Shown here: piece after piece, positions 36,583 to 44,903 of the stretch | Layout: each line of letters starts with the position of its first letter | Numbering within the stretch: position 1 is the stretch's first letter | Source of the DNA: Variovorax paradoxus NBRC 15149 | GTDB lineage: Bacteria; Pseudomonadota; Gammaproteobacteria; Burkholderiales; Burkholderiaceae_C | NCBI RefSeq assembly: GCF_001591365.1 | Contig: NZ_BCUT01000007.1 | Coordinates: forward strand, 124,001-188,000 | DNA: 64,000 bases | Direction: 5' to 3' | Position numbers and translations under genes: made by a program | The notes under the pieces: generated by a model | Database searches by the model: none | What the model saw: only the letters and a program-made list of their open reading frames with translations | Told to the model about the DNA's origin: nothing

Positions 36583-38604
36583 TCAGCGCCGCGCGGTGGG
36601 CACGGCCGGCCAGTCCAGGCGCCGGAACTCGGCCCGCAGCGCCGCGAGCGAAGCCGGCGAGGCCGGGGCGTAGCGCTGGGCTTCCAGCTTCAGCAGCCAT
36701 TCGCGCACGGCCTGTGCCGCCGGGCCGAAGCGCGCCTCGGCCTGGGCGGCCATCTGGCGCGGCGGCGCGGTGTCGGGCAGCTGGAGCCCGGCCTTGGCGA
36801 GGCGCGCGCGTGCCTGGCCGAGCAGGCGCAGCCACGGGTCGTGCTGGCTGCGCTCCCACAGGGTCCATGCCGCGCCGGCAAGGCTTGCGCCCACCAGCAG
36901 GTAGAGCAGCACGTAGGCCAGGTCCTCGAGGCTCGGCGCGTTGAAGCCGATGCTCTTGAGCAGGTTGAGCTGGCGGCTTTGCGTGTAGTTGAGCACCCAC
37001 TGGTTCCAGCCGTTGTTCACCGCTTCCCAGGCGGCGCGCAGGTTCTGCGCCAGCGTGGGGCTCATCGCGCCGATGGCGCCGGCGAACAGGCCCGGCTGCG
37101 GCACCAGCCGCTGCAGCTGGCCGACCCGCCCCGGCGACACCGCGCCCGTGGGATCGACGCGCACCCAGCCGGTGCCGTCTTCCCAGACCTCGGCCCAGGC
37201 ATGCGCATCGCTCTGGCGCAGGACCCAGTAGTTGTCGACGCTGTTGAGTTCGCCGCCCTGGTAGCCGGTCACGATGCGCGCCGGAATGCCCGCCGCGCGC
37301 ATCAGCACCACGAAGGCCGAGGCGATGTGTTCGCAAAAGCCCTCCTTGCGGTCGAACCAGAACTCGTCGGCCGTGTCGTTGCCGTAGACGCCGGGCTCCA
37401 GCGTGTAGCTGTAGCCGCCGGTGCGCAGCCGCTGCAGTGCGGCACGGATGAAGGCCTGCGTGCCGGCGTTGGCCAGCGCGGGCTGGGCGCGCATTTCGGC
37501 GGCGAGGGCGGCGGTGCGCGGGTTCGATCCGGGCGGCAGCGCGAGATAGGCCCGCAGCGCGGCCGTCTGCCGCAGCGGGCCGCTGTGGAATTGCGTGTAG
37601 CTCTCCGCGCGGTAGCGCACGAGGTCGGAGATCGGGCGGTTCACGATCCATTGCAGGTCGGGCGTGCCCGTGACCTCGAAGCCGGGCGCCTGCGGTGCGG
37701 TGGGCGCCGCATCGAGCGTGAGCAGCCAGGGGCGGTGGTTGGGCTCGAGCGTGACCTCGTAGCGCACCGGCGGGCCGCTGGTGCGCAGGTTGCCCGATGG
37801 CGGCGCGCCGCGCGCCCAGGACGGCAGCGCGCTCCACTCTCGCCCGTCGAACTGCGCGAGCACCGGACCGCGGAAATACAGCTGGCTCTGGGGCGGCGCG
37901 CGGTTGTCGTCGAACTTGATGCGCGCCGCAATGCTGTCGTCGAGCGCCAGTTCGGCAATGGTGCCCACGCGCATGGTGTTCGACAGGCCCGTGCGCCCGG
38001 CCATCGCATCGGCGGGCGTGCCCCACAGCGGCGCGAAGCGCGGGAACAGCAGGAACAGCGCGAGCATGATCGGCGCGCCCGCCACGGCCATCCAGCTGGC
38101 GGTGCGCGCAGCCTGCATCAATGGCGGCTTGCCCACCGGCATGTGCGCATTGACCAGCGCGGTGAGCAGGCCCAGCAGCGCCAGCAGCATGGCGACCGCG
38201 GTCATCAGCGACTGCGAGTAGAAGAAGTTCGTGAGCATCGCGAAGAAGCCCAGGAAGAAGATGACGAAGGCGTCGCGGCGCGCGCGCAGCTCCAGCGTCT
38301 TGAGCGCGAGCAGGATCACGATCAGCGTGACCCCGGCGTCGCGCCCCAGCAGGGTGCGGTGGGTGGCGAAGGTGGCGGCCAGCGCCAGCACCAGCAGGCC
38401 CACGCGCGCCCACTTGCCCGGCAGCGGACGGGCCTCCACGGCGAGCGTGCTGCGCCACACCAGCACCATCGCCGTGATGGCGGTGCACCACCAGGGCAGG
38501 TTCGCGGCCTGCGGCAGCACGATGAGCGCGATCACCGCAAGCAGGAACAGCGTGTCCCGGGCGTCCCGTGGCAGCGCCGAGATCTCGCGCATGAACTTGT
38601 TCAT
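36583..38604 (-). CDS. tgpA: DUF3488/TgpA-type transmembrane transglutaminase
   Basis: 673 residues. About six membrane helices in the first 200 residues (DUF3488), then a periplasmic transglutaminase core with Cys in 'KEGFCEHIASAF', His in 'SDAHAWAEVW' and Asp in 'WVRVDPTGAV'. A further helix and a cytoplasmic tail close it. TgpA in Pseudomonas aeruginosa is essential and the catalytic core is periplasmic. It is third in a moxR-DUF58-tgpA operon, the usual arrangement. Confidence 0.94.
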   Translation of the reverse strand: MNKFMREISALPRDARDTLFLLAVIALIVLPQAANLPWWCTAITAMVLVWRSTLAVEARPLPGKWARVGLLVLALAATFATHRTLLGRDAGVTLIVILLALKTLELRARRDAFVIFFLGFFAMLTNFFYSQSLMTAVAMLLALLGLLTALVNAHMPVGKPPLMQAARTASWMAVAGAPIMLALFLLFPRFAPLWGTPADAMAGRTGLSNTMRVGTIAELALDDSIAARIKFDDNRAPPQSQLYFRGPVLAQFDGREWSALPSWARGAPPSGNLRTSGPPVRYEVTLEPNHRPWLLTLDAAPTAPQAPGFEVTGTPDLQWIVNRPISDLVRYRAESYTQFHSGPLRQTAALRAYLALPPGSNPRTAALAAEMRAQPALANAGTQAFIRAALQRLRTGGYSYTLEPGVYGNDTADEFWFDRKEGFCEHIASAFVVLMRAAGIPARIVTGYQGGELNSVDNYWVLRQSDAHAWAEVWEDGTGWVRVDPTGAVSPGRVGQLQRLVPQPGLFAGAIGAMSPTLAQNLRAAWEAVNNGWNQWVLNYTQSRQLNLLKSIGFNAPSLEDLAYVLLYLLVGASLAGAAWTLWERSQHDPWLRLLGQARARLAKAGLQLPDTAPPRQMAAQAEARFGPAAQAVREWLLKLEAQRYAPASPASLAALRAEFRRLDWPAVPTARR

Positions 38605-38650
38605 GTGCGCGGCTCCCGGCCTGGAGAAGAACGAGCGGCGTTCGGATGAT

Positions 38651-39622
38651 TCAACATAGCGCCAGCGCCTCCAGGCAGGCTCTTCGGTGGGCTTCGCCCT
38701 GCGAGGGCTGCACCACGCGCGCGGCCACGCGGATGCCGTAGTCCACGCCCAGCCGGTCCGCCATCAGCACCCAGGCGCACAGCCGCGACACGCGGGCCTC
38801 GGTGTCGGCCAGTTGGGTGGCCTGGGCGTCGAGCCACAGTTCTTCGCGCTGCGTCTGCTGCGTGTCGCGGCTCACCAGGTCTTCCGAGCCGGTGGCTTGC
38901 GCGCGGGCCGCCTTCTTCCAGACCACGAGCTTGAGCGGATCGCCACGCCGGTAGGCACGGAGGCCGTCGTATTCGCCGGCGGCCTGCGCGCGCAGGGCGG
39001 CCGACGTGGCAGCCGGGCCCGACAGCGGCTCGCCCGGCGGCAGCGGCGGCGGATGCGCCTCGGGCGCGGGATAGACCAGCATCTTCGCGGCCGGGCGCCA
39101 CACCGTCCAGACGCGGAAGGTGCCGAGCGGAAAGCGCGTTTCGGCGGTGAGCGTGGGCACTGGATGGAGCCCACGCCGCTCGGGCTTGAAGGCGATCTCG
39201 ACGGTGGCGCTGCCCTCGGCCGGAACGTCGGTCCAGGCCCACTGGCCGCTGCCGCGCACGGCCATGCCGATGCCGTAGCGCACGCTGCGCCGCGTGTTGT
39301 GCAGCACCACGCGAAAGACCGCGGCGGCGCCCGCATAGTGCGCCTCCGGCGCCATCATGTGCATGGCCAGGCCGCGCAGCGTGGCGTGGCTCACGTGCAT
39401 GCCCACGGCCACGCTGCCCGCAAGCAGGAAGGTCAGCAGGTAGCCGAGGTTGAGCTGGTAGTTGATCGACGCGATCAGCAGCACCAGCAGCGTGGCGCCC
39501 AGCGTCCAGCCGGCGCGCGTGGGCACGATGTAGACGTTGCGCTGCGTGAGCTCGAGCGTGTCCGAAGGCGGCCGGCGCGACAGGAACCAGCCCTCGATGC
39601 GCGAGCGTAGCGACGCGATCAT
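38651..39622 (-). CDS. DUF58 domain protein
   Basis: 323 residues with two adjacent membrane helices near residues 35-80 ('LGATLLVLLIASINYQLNLG' and 'LLTFLLAGSVAVGM'). The DUF58 region follows with its marker 'AGEYDGLRAYRRGDPLKLVV'. DUF58 proteins associate with MoxR ATPases and have a von Willebrand-like part. Its function is not defined. It lies 28 bp after the moxR gene and 46 bp before tgpA. Confidence 0.92.
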   Translation of the reverse strand: MIASLRSRIEGWFLSRRPPSDTLELTQRNVYIVPTRAGWTLGATLLVLLIASINYQLNLGYLLTFLLAGSVAVGMHVSHATLRGLAMHMMAPEAHYAGAAAVFRVVLHNTRRSVRYGIGMAVRGSGQWAWTDVPAEGSATVEIAFKPERRGLHPVPTLTAETRFPLGTFRVWTVWRPAAKMLVYPAPEAHPPPLPPGEPLSGPAATSAALRAQAAGEYDGLRAYRRGDPLKLVVWKKAARAQATGSEDLVSRDTQQTQREELWLDAQATQLADTEARVSRLCAWVLMADRLGVDYGIRVAARVVQPSQGEAHRRACLEALALC

Positions 39623-39650
39623 CGGCGGCCGGCGGGCGTGGTCGTTTTTT

Positions 39651-40583
39651 TCACGGCAGCGGCACGTCCGCGATCATCGCGCGCACCTGCTCCACCGCGC
39701 CCCGGCCCGCGTCGCCCACCGGCGTGAGGCGGTGCGCAATGGTCTGCGGCAGGATCGACTGCACGTCGTCGGGCGCAACATAGTTGCGGTTGGCCAGCAG
39801 CGCCTGCGCCTTGGCGGCGCGCAGCACGGCAATGCCGGCGCGCGGCGAGAGGCCCTGCAGGAACCAGCGGCCGGAGCGCGTGGCCGCGATCAGGTCCTGC
39901 ACGTAGTTCAGCAGCGGCTCGGCCGCATGCACCTGCTGCACGCGCTGCTGCAGCGCCGTGAGCTCGCCGGCTGTCAGGAGCGCGGGCAGGGTGGCCAGCA
40001 TTTCGCGGCGGTCGGCGCCCGAGAGCAGCTCGCGTTCGGCGGCGCGGTCGGGGTAGCCCAGCGAGATGCGCATGAGGAAGCGGTCGAGCTGCGATTCGGG
40101 CAAGGCGAAGGTGCCGAGCTGGTCCTGCGGGTTCTGCGTGGCAATCACGAAGAAGGGCGTGGGCAGCGGCCGCGTCTCGCCCTCGATGGTGACCTGCTTT
40201 TCTTCCATGGCCTCGAGCAGCGCGCTCTGCGTCTTGGGGCTGGCGCGGTTGATCTCGTCCGCCAGCAGCACCTGCGCGAAGATCGGCCCGGGGTGGAAGA
40301 CGAAGGCCTGCTGGCCCCGGTCGTAGATGGCTACGCCCGAAAGGTCGCCCGGCATCAGGTCGGCGGTGAACTGCACGCGGGAAAACTGCAGCCCGAAGGT
40401 GTGCGAAAGCGCATGGGCGAGGGTGGTCTTGCCGACCCCCGGCACATCCTCGATCAGCAGGTGCCCGCCCGCGAGCAGGCAGGCCACGCAGTCGCGCACC
40501 TGGGGCTCCTTGCCCACGATCACCGTGTTAAGCTGACTCAGCAAAGTGGCAAGCTTCGCAGCAACGTCCATATTTGTATCCAT
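39651..40583 (-). CDS. MoxR family AAA+ ATPase
   Basis: About 310 residues from the ATG at 40583; ATG 40571 is an alternative. Walker A 'EDVPGVGKTTLA', Walker B 'LLADEINRASP', sensor-1 Asn in 'FVIATQNPQDQLGT', and the arginine finger region 'DRFLMRISLGYPD' are present. MoxR ATPases act as chaperone-like partners of DUF58/VWA proteins. First gene of the moxR-DUF58-tgpA operon, divergent from the histone deacetylase-like gene with a 74-bp gap. Confidence 0.95.
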   Translation of the reverse strand: MDTNMDVAAKLATLLSQLNTVIVGKEPQVRDCVACLLAGGHLLIEDVPGVGKTTLAHALSHTFGLQFSRVQFTADLMPGDLSGVAIYDRGQQAFVFHPGPIFAQVLLADEINRASPKTQSALLEAMEEKQVTIEGETRPLPTPFFVIATQNPQDQLGTFALPESQLDRFLMRISLGYPDRAAERELLSGADRREMLATLPALLTAGELTALQQRVQQVHAAEPLLNYVQDLIAATRSGRWFLQGLSPRAGIAVLRAAKAQALLANRNYVAPDDVQSILPQTIAHRLTPVGDAGRGAVEQVRAMIADVPLP

Positions 40584-40657
40584 ATGCAAACGATACCGTA
40601 AGACTGCGCGGCCCCATGCCGTGTGAGGTCTAGATACGACAGAGACACGGCAAACAC

Positions 40658-41611
40658 ATGGGCAAGACCGGCTACTTCACACATCGCGATTGCTGGAAGC
40701 ACGACATGGGCCGGGGCCACCCCGAATGTCCCGAACGGCTCGACGCCATCGAGGACAGGCTGCTGCTCACCGGCGTGGGCGATGCCCTCGAACACCGTGA
40801 CGTGCCGCTGGCCACCCTGGCCCAGATCACCCGCGCGCACAGCGAGGCGCACCTCGAACACCTCGAATCGCTGCACCAGCGCCTGGTGGCCGACGAGCCG
40901 GCCGGCGGCCCCCGCCATGCGCAGCTCGACCCCGACACCATTCTGAACCGCTTCACCCTGCTGGCTGCGCGCCGCGCCGCGGGCGCCGCCATTGCCGCCA
41001 CCGATGCGGTGATGGCGGGCGAGGTCGACAACGCGTTCTGCTCGGTGCGCCCGCCCGGGCACCACGCCTGCTACGAACAGGCCATGGGCTTCTGCTTCCT
41101 CAACAACGTGGCCATTGCGGCGCGGCATGCGCTCGAGGTGCACGGGCTGGAGCGCGTGGCCATCGTCGATTTCGACGTGCACCATGGCAACGGCACCGAG
41201 AACATCCTGTCGAACGATCCGCGCGTGCTGATGGTGGGCTTCTTCCAGCATCCGTTCTATCCGTATAGCGGCACCGAGCACCCGGCCTCCAACATGCTCA
41301 ACCTGCCGATCCCGGCCTACACCAGGGGCATGGACGTGCGCGAGCTGATCGAGGCCGCCTGGATGCCCCGGCTCGAGGAATTCGCGCCCGAGATGATCTT
41401 CGTGAGCGCGGGCTTCGACGCCCACCGCGAGGACGACCTGGGCCAGCTCGGCCTCACCGAGAACGACTTCGCCTGGATCACCGGCCGCGTGCGGGACGTC
41501 GCGCGGCGCCATGCGCAGGGCCGCATCGTCTCGATGCTCGAAGGGGGCTACAACCTGGACGCCCTCGCGCGCAGCGTCGAAGCCCATATCCGCGTCCTTG
41601 CCGATCTGTAG
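40658..41611 (+). CDS. Histone deacetylase family protein
   Basis: 317 residues, class II-like arginase/deacetylase fold. The metal and catalytic residues are intact: 'RPPGHHACYEQAMGFCFLNN' (tandem His), 'DFDVHHGNGTEN' (zinc ligands) and 'SAGFDAHREDDLG'. Bacterial members deacetylate acetylpolyamines, acetoin or small amides; the substrate is not predictable here. It has its own promoter region with moxR; no operon partner is evident. Confidence 0.95.
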   Translation: MGKTGYFTHRDCWKHDMGRGHPECPERLDAIEDRLLLTGVGDALEHRDVPLATLAQITRAHSEAHLEHLESLHQRLVADEPAGGPRHAQLDPDTILNRFTLLAARRAAGAAIAATDAVMAGEVDNAFCSVRPPGHHACYEQAMGFCFLNNVAIAARHALEVHGLERVAIVDFDVHHGNGTENILSNDPRVLMVGFFQHPFYPYSGTEHPASNMLNLPIPAYTRGMDVRELIEAAWMPRLEEFAPEMIFVSAGFDAHREDDLGQLGLTENDFAWITGRVRDVARRHAQGRIVSMLEGGYNLDALARSVEAHIRVLADL

Positions 41612-41650
41612 AGCCGCCGGCGCACACACCGCGCCTTGTTTTTCCAAGAG

Positions 41651-42931
41651 ATGAATTTCAACGATTTCACACAACGCCTGGGCCAGGTCGACGCACGCGG
41701 CCTGGGCATCGAGCTGGCGGCACTGGTCGCCTGCGTGGTCCTGGCCTGGGGGGCCACCCGCTGGTTCGGGCGCGACCAGCCGAAGGATTCCATCTGGTTC
41801 GGCGAGCGCACCTTCGACGGGCTCTTGTTCCCGCTGCTGGCGCTGGTCTTCGCCGAGCTGGCCCGGCGCCTGGTGAGCGGCTACCAGCCCGTACTGGTGC
41901 TGCGCATCGGGGTGTCGGTGTTCCTGTCGCTGGCGGTCATCCGGCTGTTCGCGCGCGTGATGCGGGCGGTCTTTCCCGCCTCCAACCTGGTGCGGCTGCT
42001 GGAGCGCACGATCTCGTGGCTCGCCTGGATGGCCGCCATCCTCTGGATCGTCGGGCTGCTGCCGCCGGTGCTGGCCGAGCTCGACGGCATCACGCTGGCC
42101 TTCGGCAAGACAAGCGTCAGCCTGCAGACCATCATCCAGGGCGTGCTGTCGGCCGGGCTGGTGCTGGTGATCGCGCTGTGGATTGCCGCCACCATCGAGA
42201 AGCGCATCCTGCGCGAGGCCGTGACCGACCTGTCGATGCGCAAGGTGGCCTCGAACGCGGTGCGCGCCATCCTGCTGCTGGTGGGCCTGCTGTTCGCGCT
42301 GTCGGCGGTGGGGGTCGACCTCACGGCGCTCTCGGTGCTGGGCGGCGCGCTGGGCGTAGGCCTGGGCTTCGGGCTGCAGAAGCTGGCGGCCAACTACGTG
42401 AGCGGCTTCGTGATCTTGCTGGAGCGCTCCATCCGCATCGGCGACAACGTCAAGGTCGACACCTTCGAGGGCCGCATCACCGACATCAAGACCCGCTACA
42501 CGCTCATCCGCGCGGGCAACGGGCGCGAGGCCATCGTGCCGAACGAGTCGCTCATCACCAGCCGCGTCGAGAACCTCTCGATGGCGGACCGCAAGTTCAA
42601 CATCACGACCAGCATCGTGGTGGGCTACGACAGCGACGTGGCGCAGGTGCAGGCCATCCTGTGCGCGGCGGCCAAGGCCCAGGCCCGGGTGATGACCGAC
42701 CCCGAGCCCGTGACCTATCTCGCCAGCTTCGCGCCCGACGGGCTGGAGTTCACGCTGAACTTCTGGGTGGCCGACCCTGACAAGGGCAAGGACAACGTGC
42801 GCTCGGCCATCAACATCGCCATTCTCGAGGGCCTGCGCAGCGCGGGCGTGGACATTCCCTATCCGCAGCGCGTGCTGCGGGTGGAGTCGCTGCCGCCGGG
42901 CGTTTCCGCCACGCGCGAGGCTGCCGTATAA
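41651..42931 (+). CDS. Mechanosensitive ion channel, MscS family
   Basis: 426 residues from the ATG at 41651. Four to five membrane segments lead to the conserved pore helix ('VLGGALGVGLGFGLQKLAAN', residues about 235-255) and the MscS beta domain ('SGFVILLERSIRIGDNVKVD'). A cytoplasmic alpha/beta region ends it. It releases solutes on hypo-osmotic shock. The long N-terminal region makes it larger than E. coli MscS (286), closer to YbdG/YnaI-type proteins. Its stop codon lies inside the -10 box of the etf promoter. Confidence 0.94.
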   Translation: MNFNDFTQRLGQVDARGLGIELAALVACVVLAWGATRWFGRDQPKDSIWFGERTFDGLLFPLLALVFAELARRLVSGYQPVLVLRIGVSVFLSLAVIRLFARVMRAVFPASNLVRLLERTISWLAWMAAILWIVGLLPPVLAELDGITLAFGKTSVSLQTIIQGVLSAGLVLVIALWIAATIEKRILREAVTDLSMRKVASNAVRAILLLVGLLFALSAVGVDLTALSVLGGALGVGLGFGLQKLAANYVSGFVILLERSIRIGDNVKVDTFEGRITDIKTRYTLIRAGNGREAIVPNESLITSRVENLSMADRKFNITTSIVVGYDSDVAQVQAILCAAAKAQARVMTDPEPVTYLASFAPDGLEFTLNFWVADPDKGKDNVRSAINIAILEGLRSAGVDIPYPQRVLRVESLPPGVSATREAAV

Positions 42932-42954
42932 TCACGAAAAAGCACGGTCGTTCT
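42927..42954 (+). promoter_or_regulatory. Candidate etfBA promoter -10 box and overlapping operator
   Basis: A perfect -10 hexamer TATAAT at 42927-42932 overlaps the end of the MscS gene; the -35 region at about 42904-42909 (TTCCGC) is weak. Nine bases downstream of the -10 box lies AGCACGGTCGTTCT (42941-42954), an inverted repeat with one mismatch and a 2-bp centre, of the form ACGnnCGT. It would cover the start of transcription, as TetR-family repressors often do. The leader to the etfB ATG is about 130 nt. Confidence 0.5.
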
Positions 42955-43070
42955 TTTTTGTTGCACGGCGGTGCCAAGTCGCCATGGGCGCAGGTGCGGC
43001 AAAGGCCGGACCCTAAAATGACCGGCTGCCCTCGAAGCCCCCTTTTTGCAATCCCAATGGAGTCAAGTCA

Positions 43071-43820
43071 ATGAAGGTTCTAGTGCCTGTCAAACGGGTC
43101 GTCGATTACAACGTCAAGGTGCGCGTGAAGAGCGACGGCACCGGAGTGGACATTGCCAACGTCAAGATGAGCATGAACCCCTTCGACGAGATCGCCGTGG
43201 AAGAAGCCGTGCGCCTGAAGGAAAAGGGCGTGGTCACCGAAGTCATCGCCGTCTCCTGCGGCGACGCCAAGTGCCAGGAAACCCTGCGCACCGCCATGGC
43301 CATCGGTGCCGACCGCGGCATCCTGGTCGAGACCACCGAAGAGCTGCAACCCCTGGCCGTCGCCAAGCTGCTCAAGGCCCTGGTCGACAAGGAACAGCCC
43401 CAGCTGATCATCCTGGGCAAGCAGGCCATCGACGACGACGCCAACCAGACCGGCCAGATGCTCGCCGCGCTGGCCGACCTGCCGCAAGCCACCTTTGCCT
43501 CCAAGGTCGAAGTGGCCGACGGCAAGGCCACCGTCACGCGCGAAGTCGACGGCGGCCTGGAAACCATCACGCTCAGCCTGCCGGCCGTCATCACGACCGA
43601 CCTGCGCCTGAACGAGCCGCGCTACGTCACCTTGCCCAACATCATGAAGGCCAAGAAGAAGCAGCTCGACACCTTCAAGCCCGAAGACCTGGGCGTGGAC
43701 GTGAAGCCCCGCCTGAAGACCCTCAAGGTCAGCGAGCCGCCCAAGCGCGGCGCCGGCATCAAGGTGCCTGATGTTGCAACGCTGGTGGACAAACTGAAGA
43801 ACGAAGCGAAGGTAATTTGA
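43071..43820 (+). CDS. etfB: Electron transfer flavoprotein subunit beta
   Basis: 249 residues, the usual length. It binds AMP and pairs with EtfA; the heterodimer carries electrons from acyl-CoA and other dehydrogenases to ETF-quinone oxidoreductase. It opens with 'MKVLVPVKRVVDYNVKVRVK', contains the ETF beta signature region 'ALVDKEQPQLIILGKQAIDDD' (shown in part: 'LIILGKQAIDDDANQTGQML') and ends with 'KLKNEAKVI'. GGAG site 12 nt before the ATG. The acyl-CoA dehydrogenase two genes later is a likely electron donor. Confidence 0.98.
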   Translation: MKVLVPVKRVVDYNVKVRVKSDGTGVDIANVKMSMNPFDEIAVEEAVRLKEKGVVTEVIAVSCGDAKCQETLRTAMAIGADRGILVETTEELQPLAVAKLLKALVDKEQPQLIILGKQAIDDDANQTGQMLAALADLPQATFASKVEVADGKATVTREVDGGLETITLSLPAVITTDLRLNEPRYVTLPNIMKAKKKQLDTFKPEDLGVDVKPRLKTLKVSEPPKRGAGIKVPDVATLVDKLKNEAKVI

Positions 43821-43896
43821 AGGCATTGCGGGACAGACCGCAGTGGCGAAGCCGCAAGCTCTGTCCCCAACTGATCAAGATTTTTTGGAACAAAAA

Positions 43897-44829
43897 ATGA
43901 CCGCACTTGTTATTGCCGAACACGACCACGCGACCGTCAAGCCCGCGACCCTCAACACCGTGACCGCGGCGCTCGCGTGCGGCGGTGACGTCCACGTGCT
44001 CGTGGCCGGTGCCAATGCCGCCGAAGCCGGCAAGGCTGCCGCGCAGATCGTGGGCGTCAGCAAAGTCATCGTGGCCGACAGCCCGTCGCTCGCAGAAAAC
44101 CTTGCGGAGAACGTCGCCGCCCAGGTGCTGGCGATCGCTTCCAACTACAGCCACATCCTGTTCCCCTCGACTGCCAACGGCAAGAACGTCGCGCCGCGCG
44201 TGGCCGCCAAGCTCGACGTGGCGCAGATCAGCGACATCACCAAAGTCGAGAGCCCCGACACCTTCGAGCGCCCGATCTACGCCGGCAACGCCATTGCCAC
44301 CGTGCAGAGCGCAGACCCGATCAAGGTGATCACCGTGCGCACCACCGGCTTCGACGCCGCAGCCGCCACCGGTGGCAGCGCGAGCGTTGAAACGGCCGAA
44401 GGCGTGGCCGATTCGGGCAAGTCCAGCTTCGTGGGCCGCGAAGTCACCAAGAGCGACCGCCCTGAACTGACAGCCGCCAAGATCATCGTCTCGGGCGGCC
44501 GGGCCTTGGGCAGCGCCGAGAAGTTCACCGAAGTGATGACGCCCTTGGCCGACAAGCTCAACGCGGGCCTGGGCGCGAGCCGCGCCGCGGTCGATGCGGG
44601 CTACGCCCCCAACGACTGGCAGGTGGGCCAGACCGGCAAGATCGTCGCGCCGCAGCTGTACATCGCGGCCGGCATCTCGGGCGCGATCCAGCATCTGGCC
44701 GGCATGAAGGACTCCAAGGTGATCGTGGCGATCAACAAGGACGAAGAGGCGCCGATCTTCTCGGTGGCCGACTACGGGCTGGTGGCTGACCTGTTCACGG
44801 CGGTGCCGGAACTGGTGAAGGCGCTCTGA
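43897..44829 (+). CDS. etfA: Electron transfer flavoprotein subunit alpha
   Basis: 310 residues from the ATG at 43897; an in-frame extension to 43843 is not family-like. The C-terminal FAD-binding region is complete: 'VSGGRALGSAEKF', 'GASRAAVDAGYAPNDWQVGQ' and 'LYIAAGISGAIQHLAGMKDS'. Follows etfB by 76 bp. A strong terminator comes after it. Confidence 0.98.
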   Translation: MTALVIAEHDHATVKPATLNTVTAALACGGDVHVLVAGANAAEAGKAAAQIVGVSKVIVADSPSLAENLAENVAAQVLAIASNYSHILFPSTANGKNVAPRVAAKLDVAQISDITKVESPDTFERPIYAGNAIATVQSADPIKVITVRTTGFDAAAATGGSASVETAEGVADSGKSSFVGREVTKSDRPELTAAKIIVSGGRALGSAEKFTEVMTPLADKLNAGLGASRAAVDAGYAPNDWQVGQTGKIVAPQLYIAAGISGAIQHLAGMKDSKVIVAINKDEEAPIFSVADYGLVADLFTAVPELVKAL

Positions 44830-44852
44830 CGCGATTGCCGCACTGAGCCGGA

Positions 44853-44876
44853 GGGCATCGTTCGCGATGCCCTTTT
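44853..44876 (+). terminator. Rho-independent terminator after etfBA
   Basis: Perfect 8-bp stem GGGCATCG (44853-44860), stable TTCG tetraloop, CGATGCCC (44865-44872), followed by TTTT. Confidence 0.93.
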
Positions 44877-44903
44877 CGTATCCGCTGTATCTGGAGACAA
44901 GAG

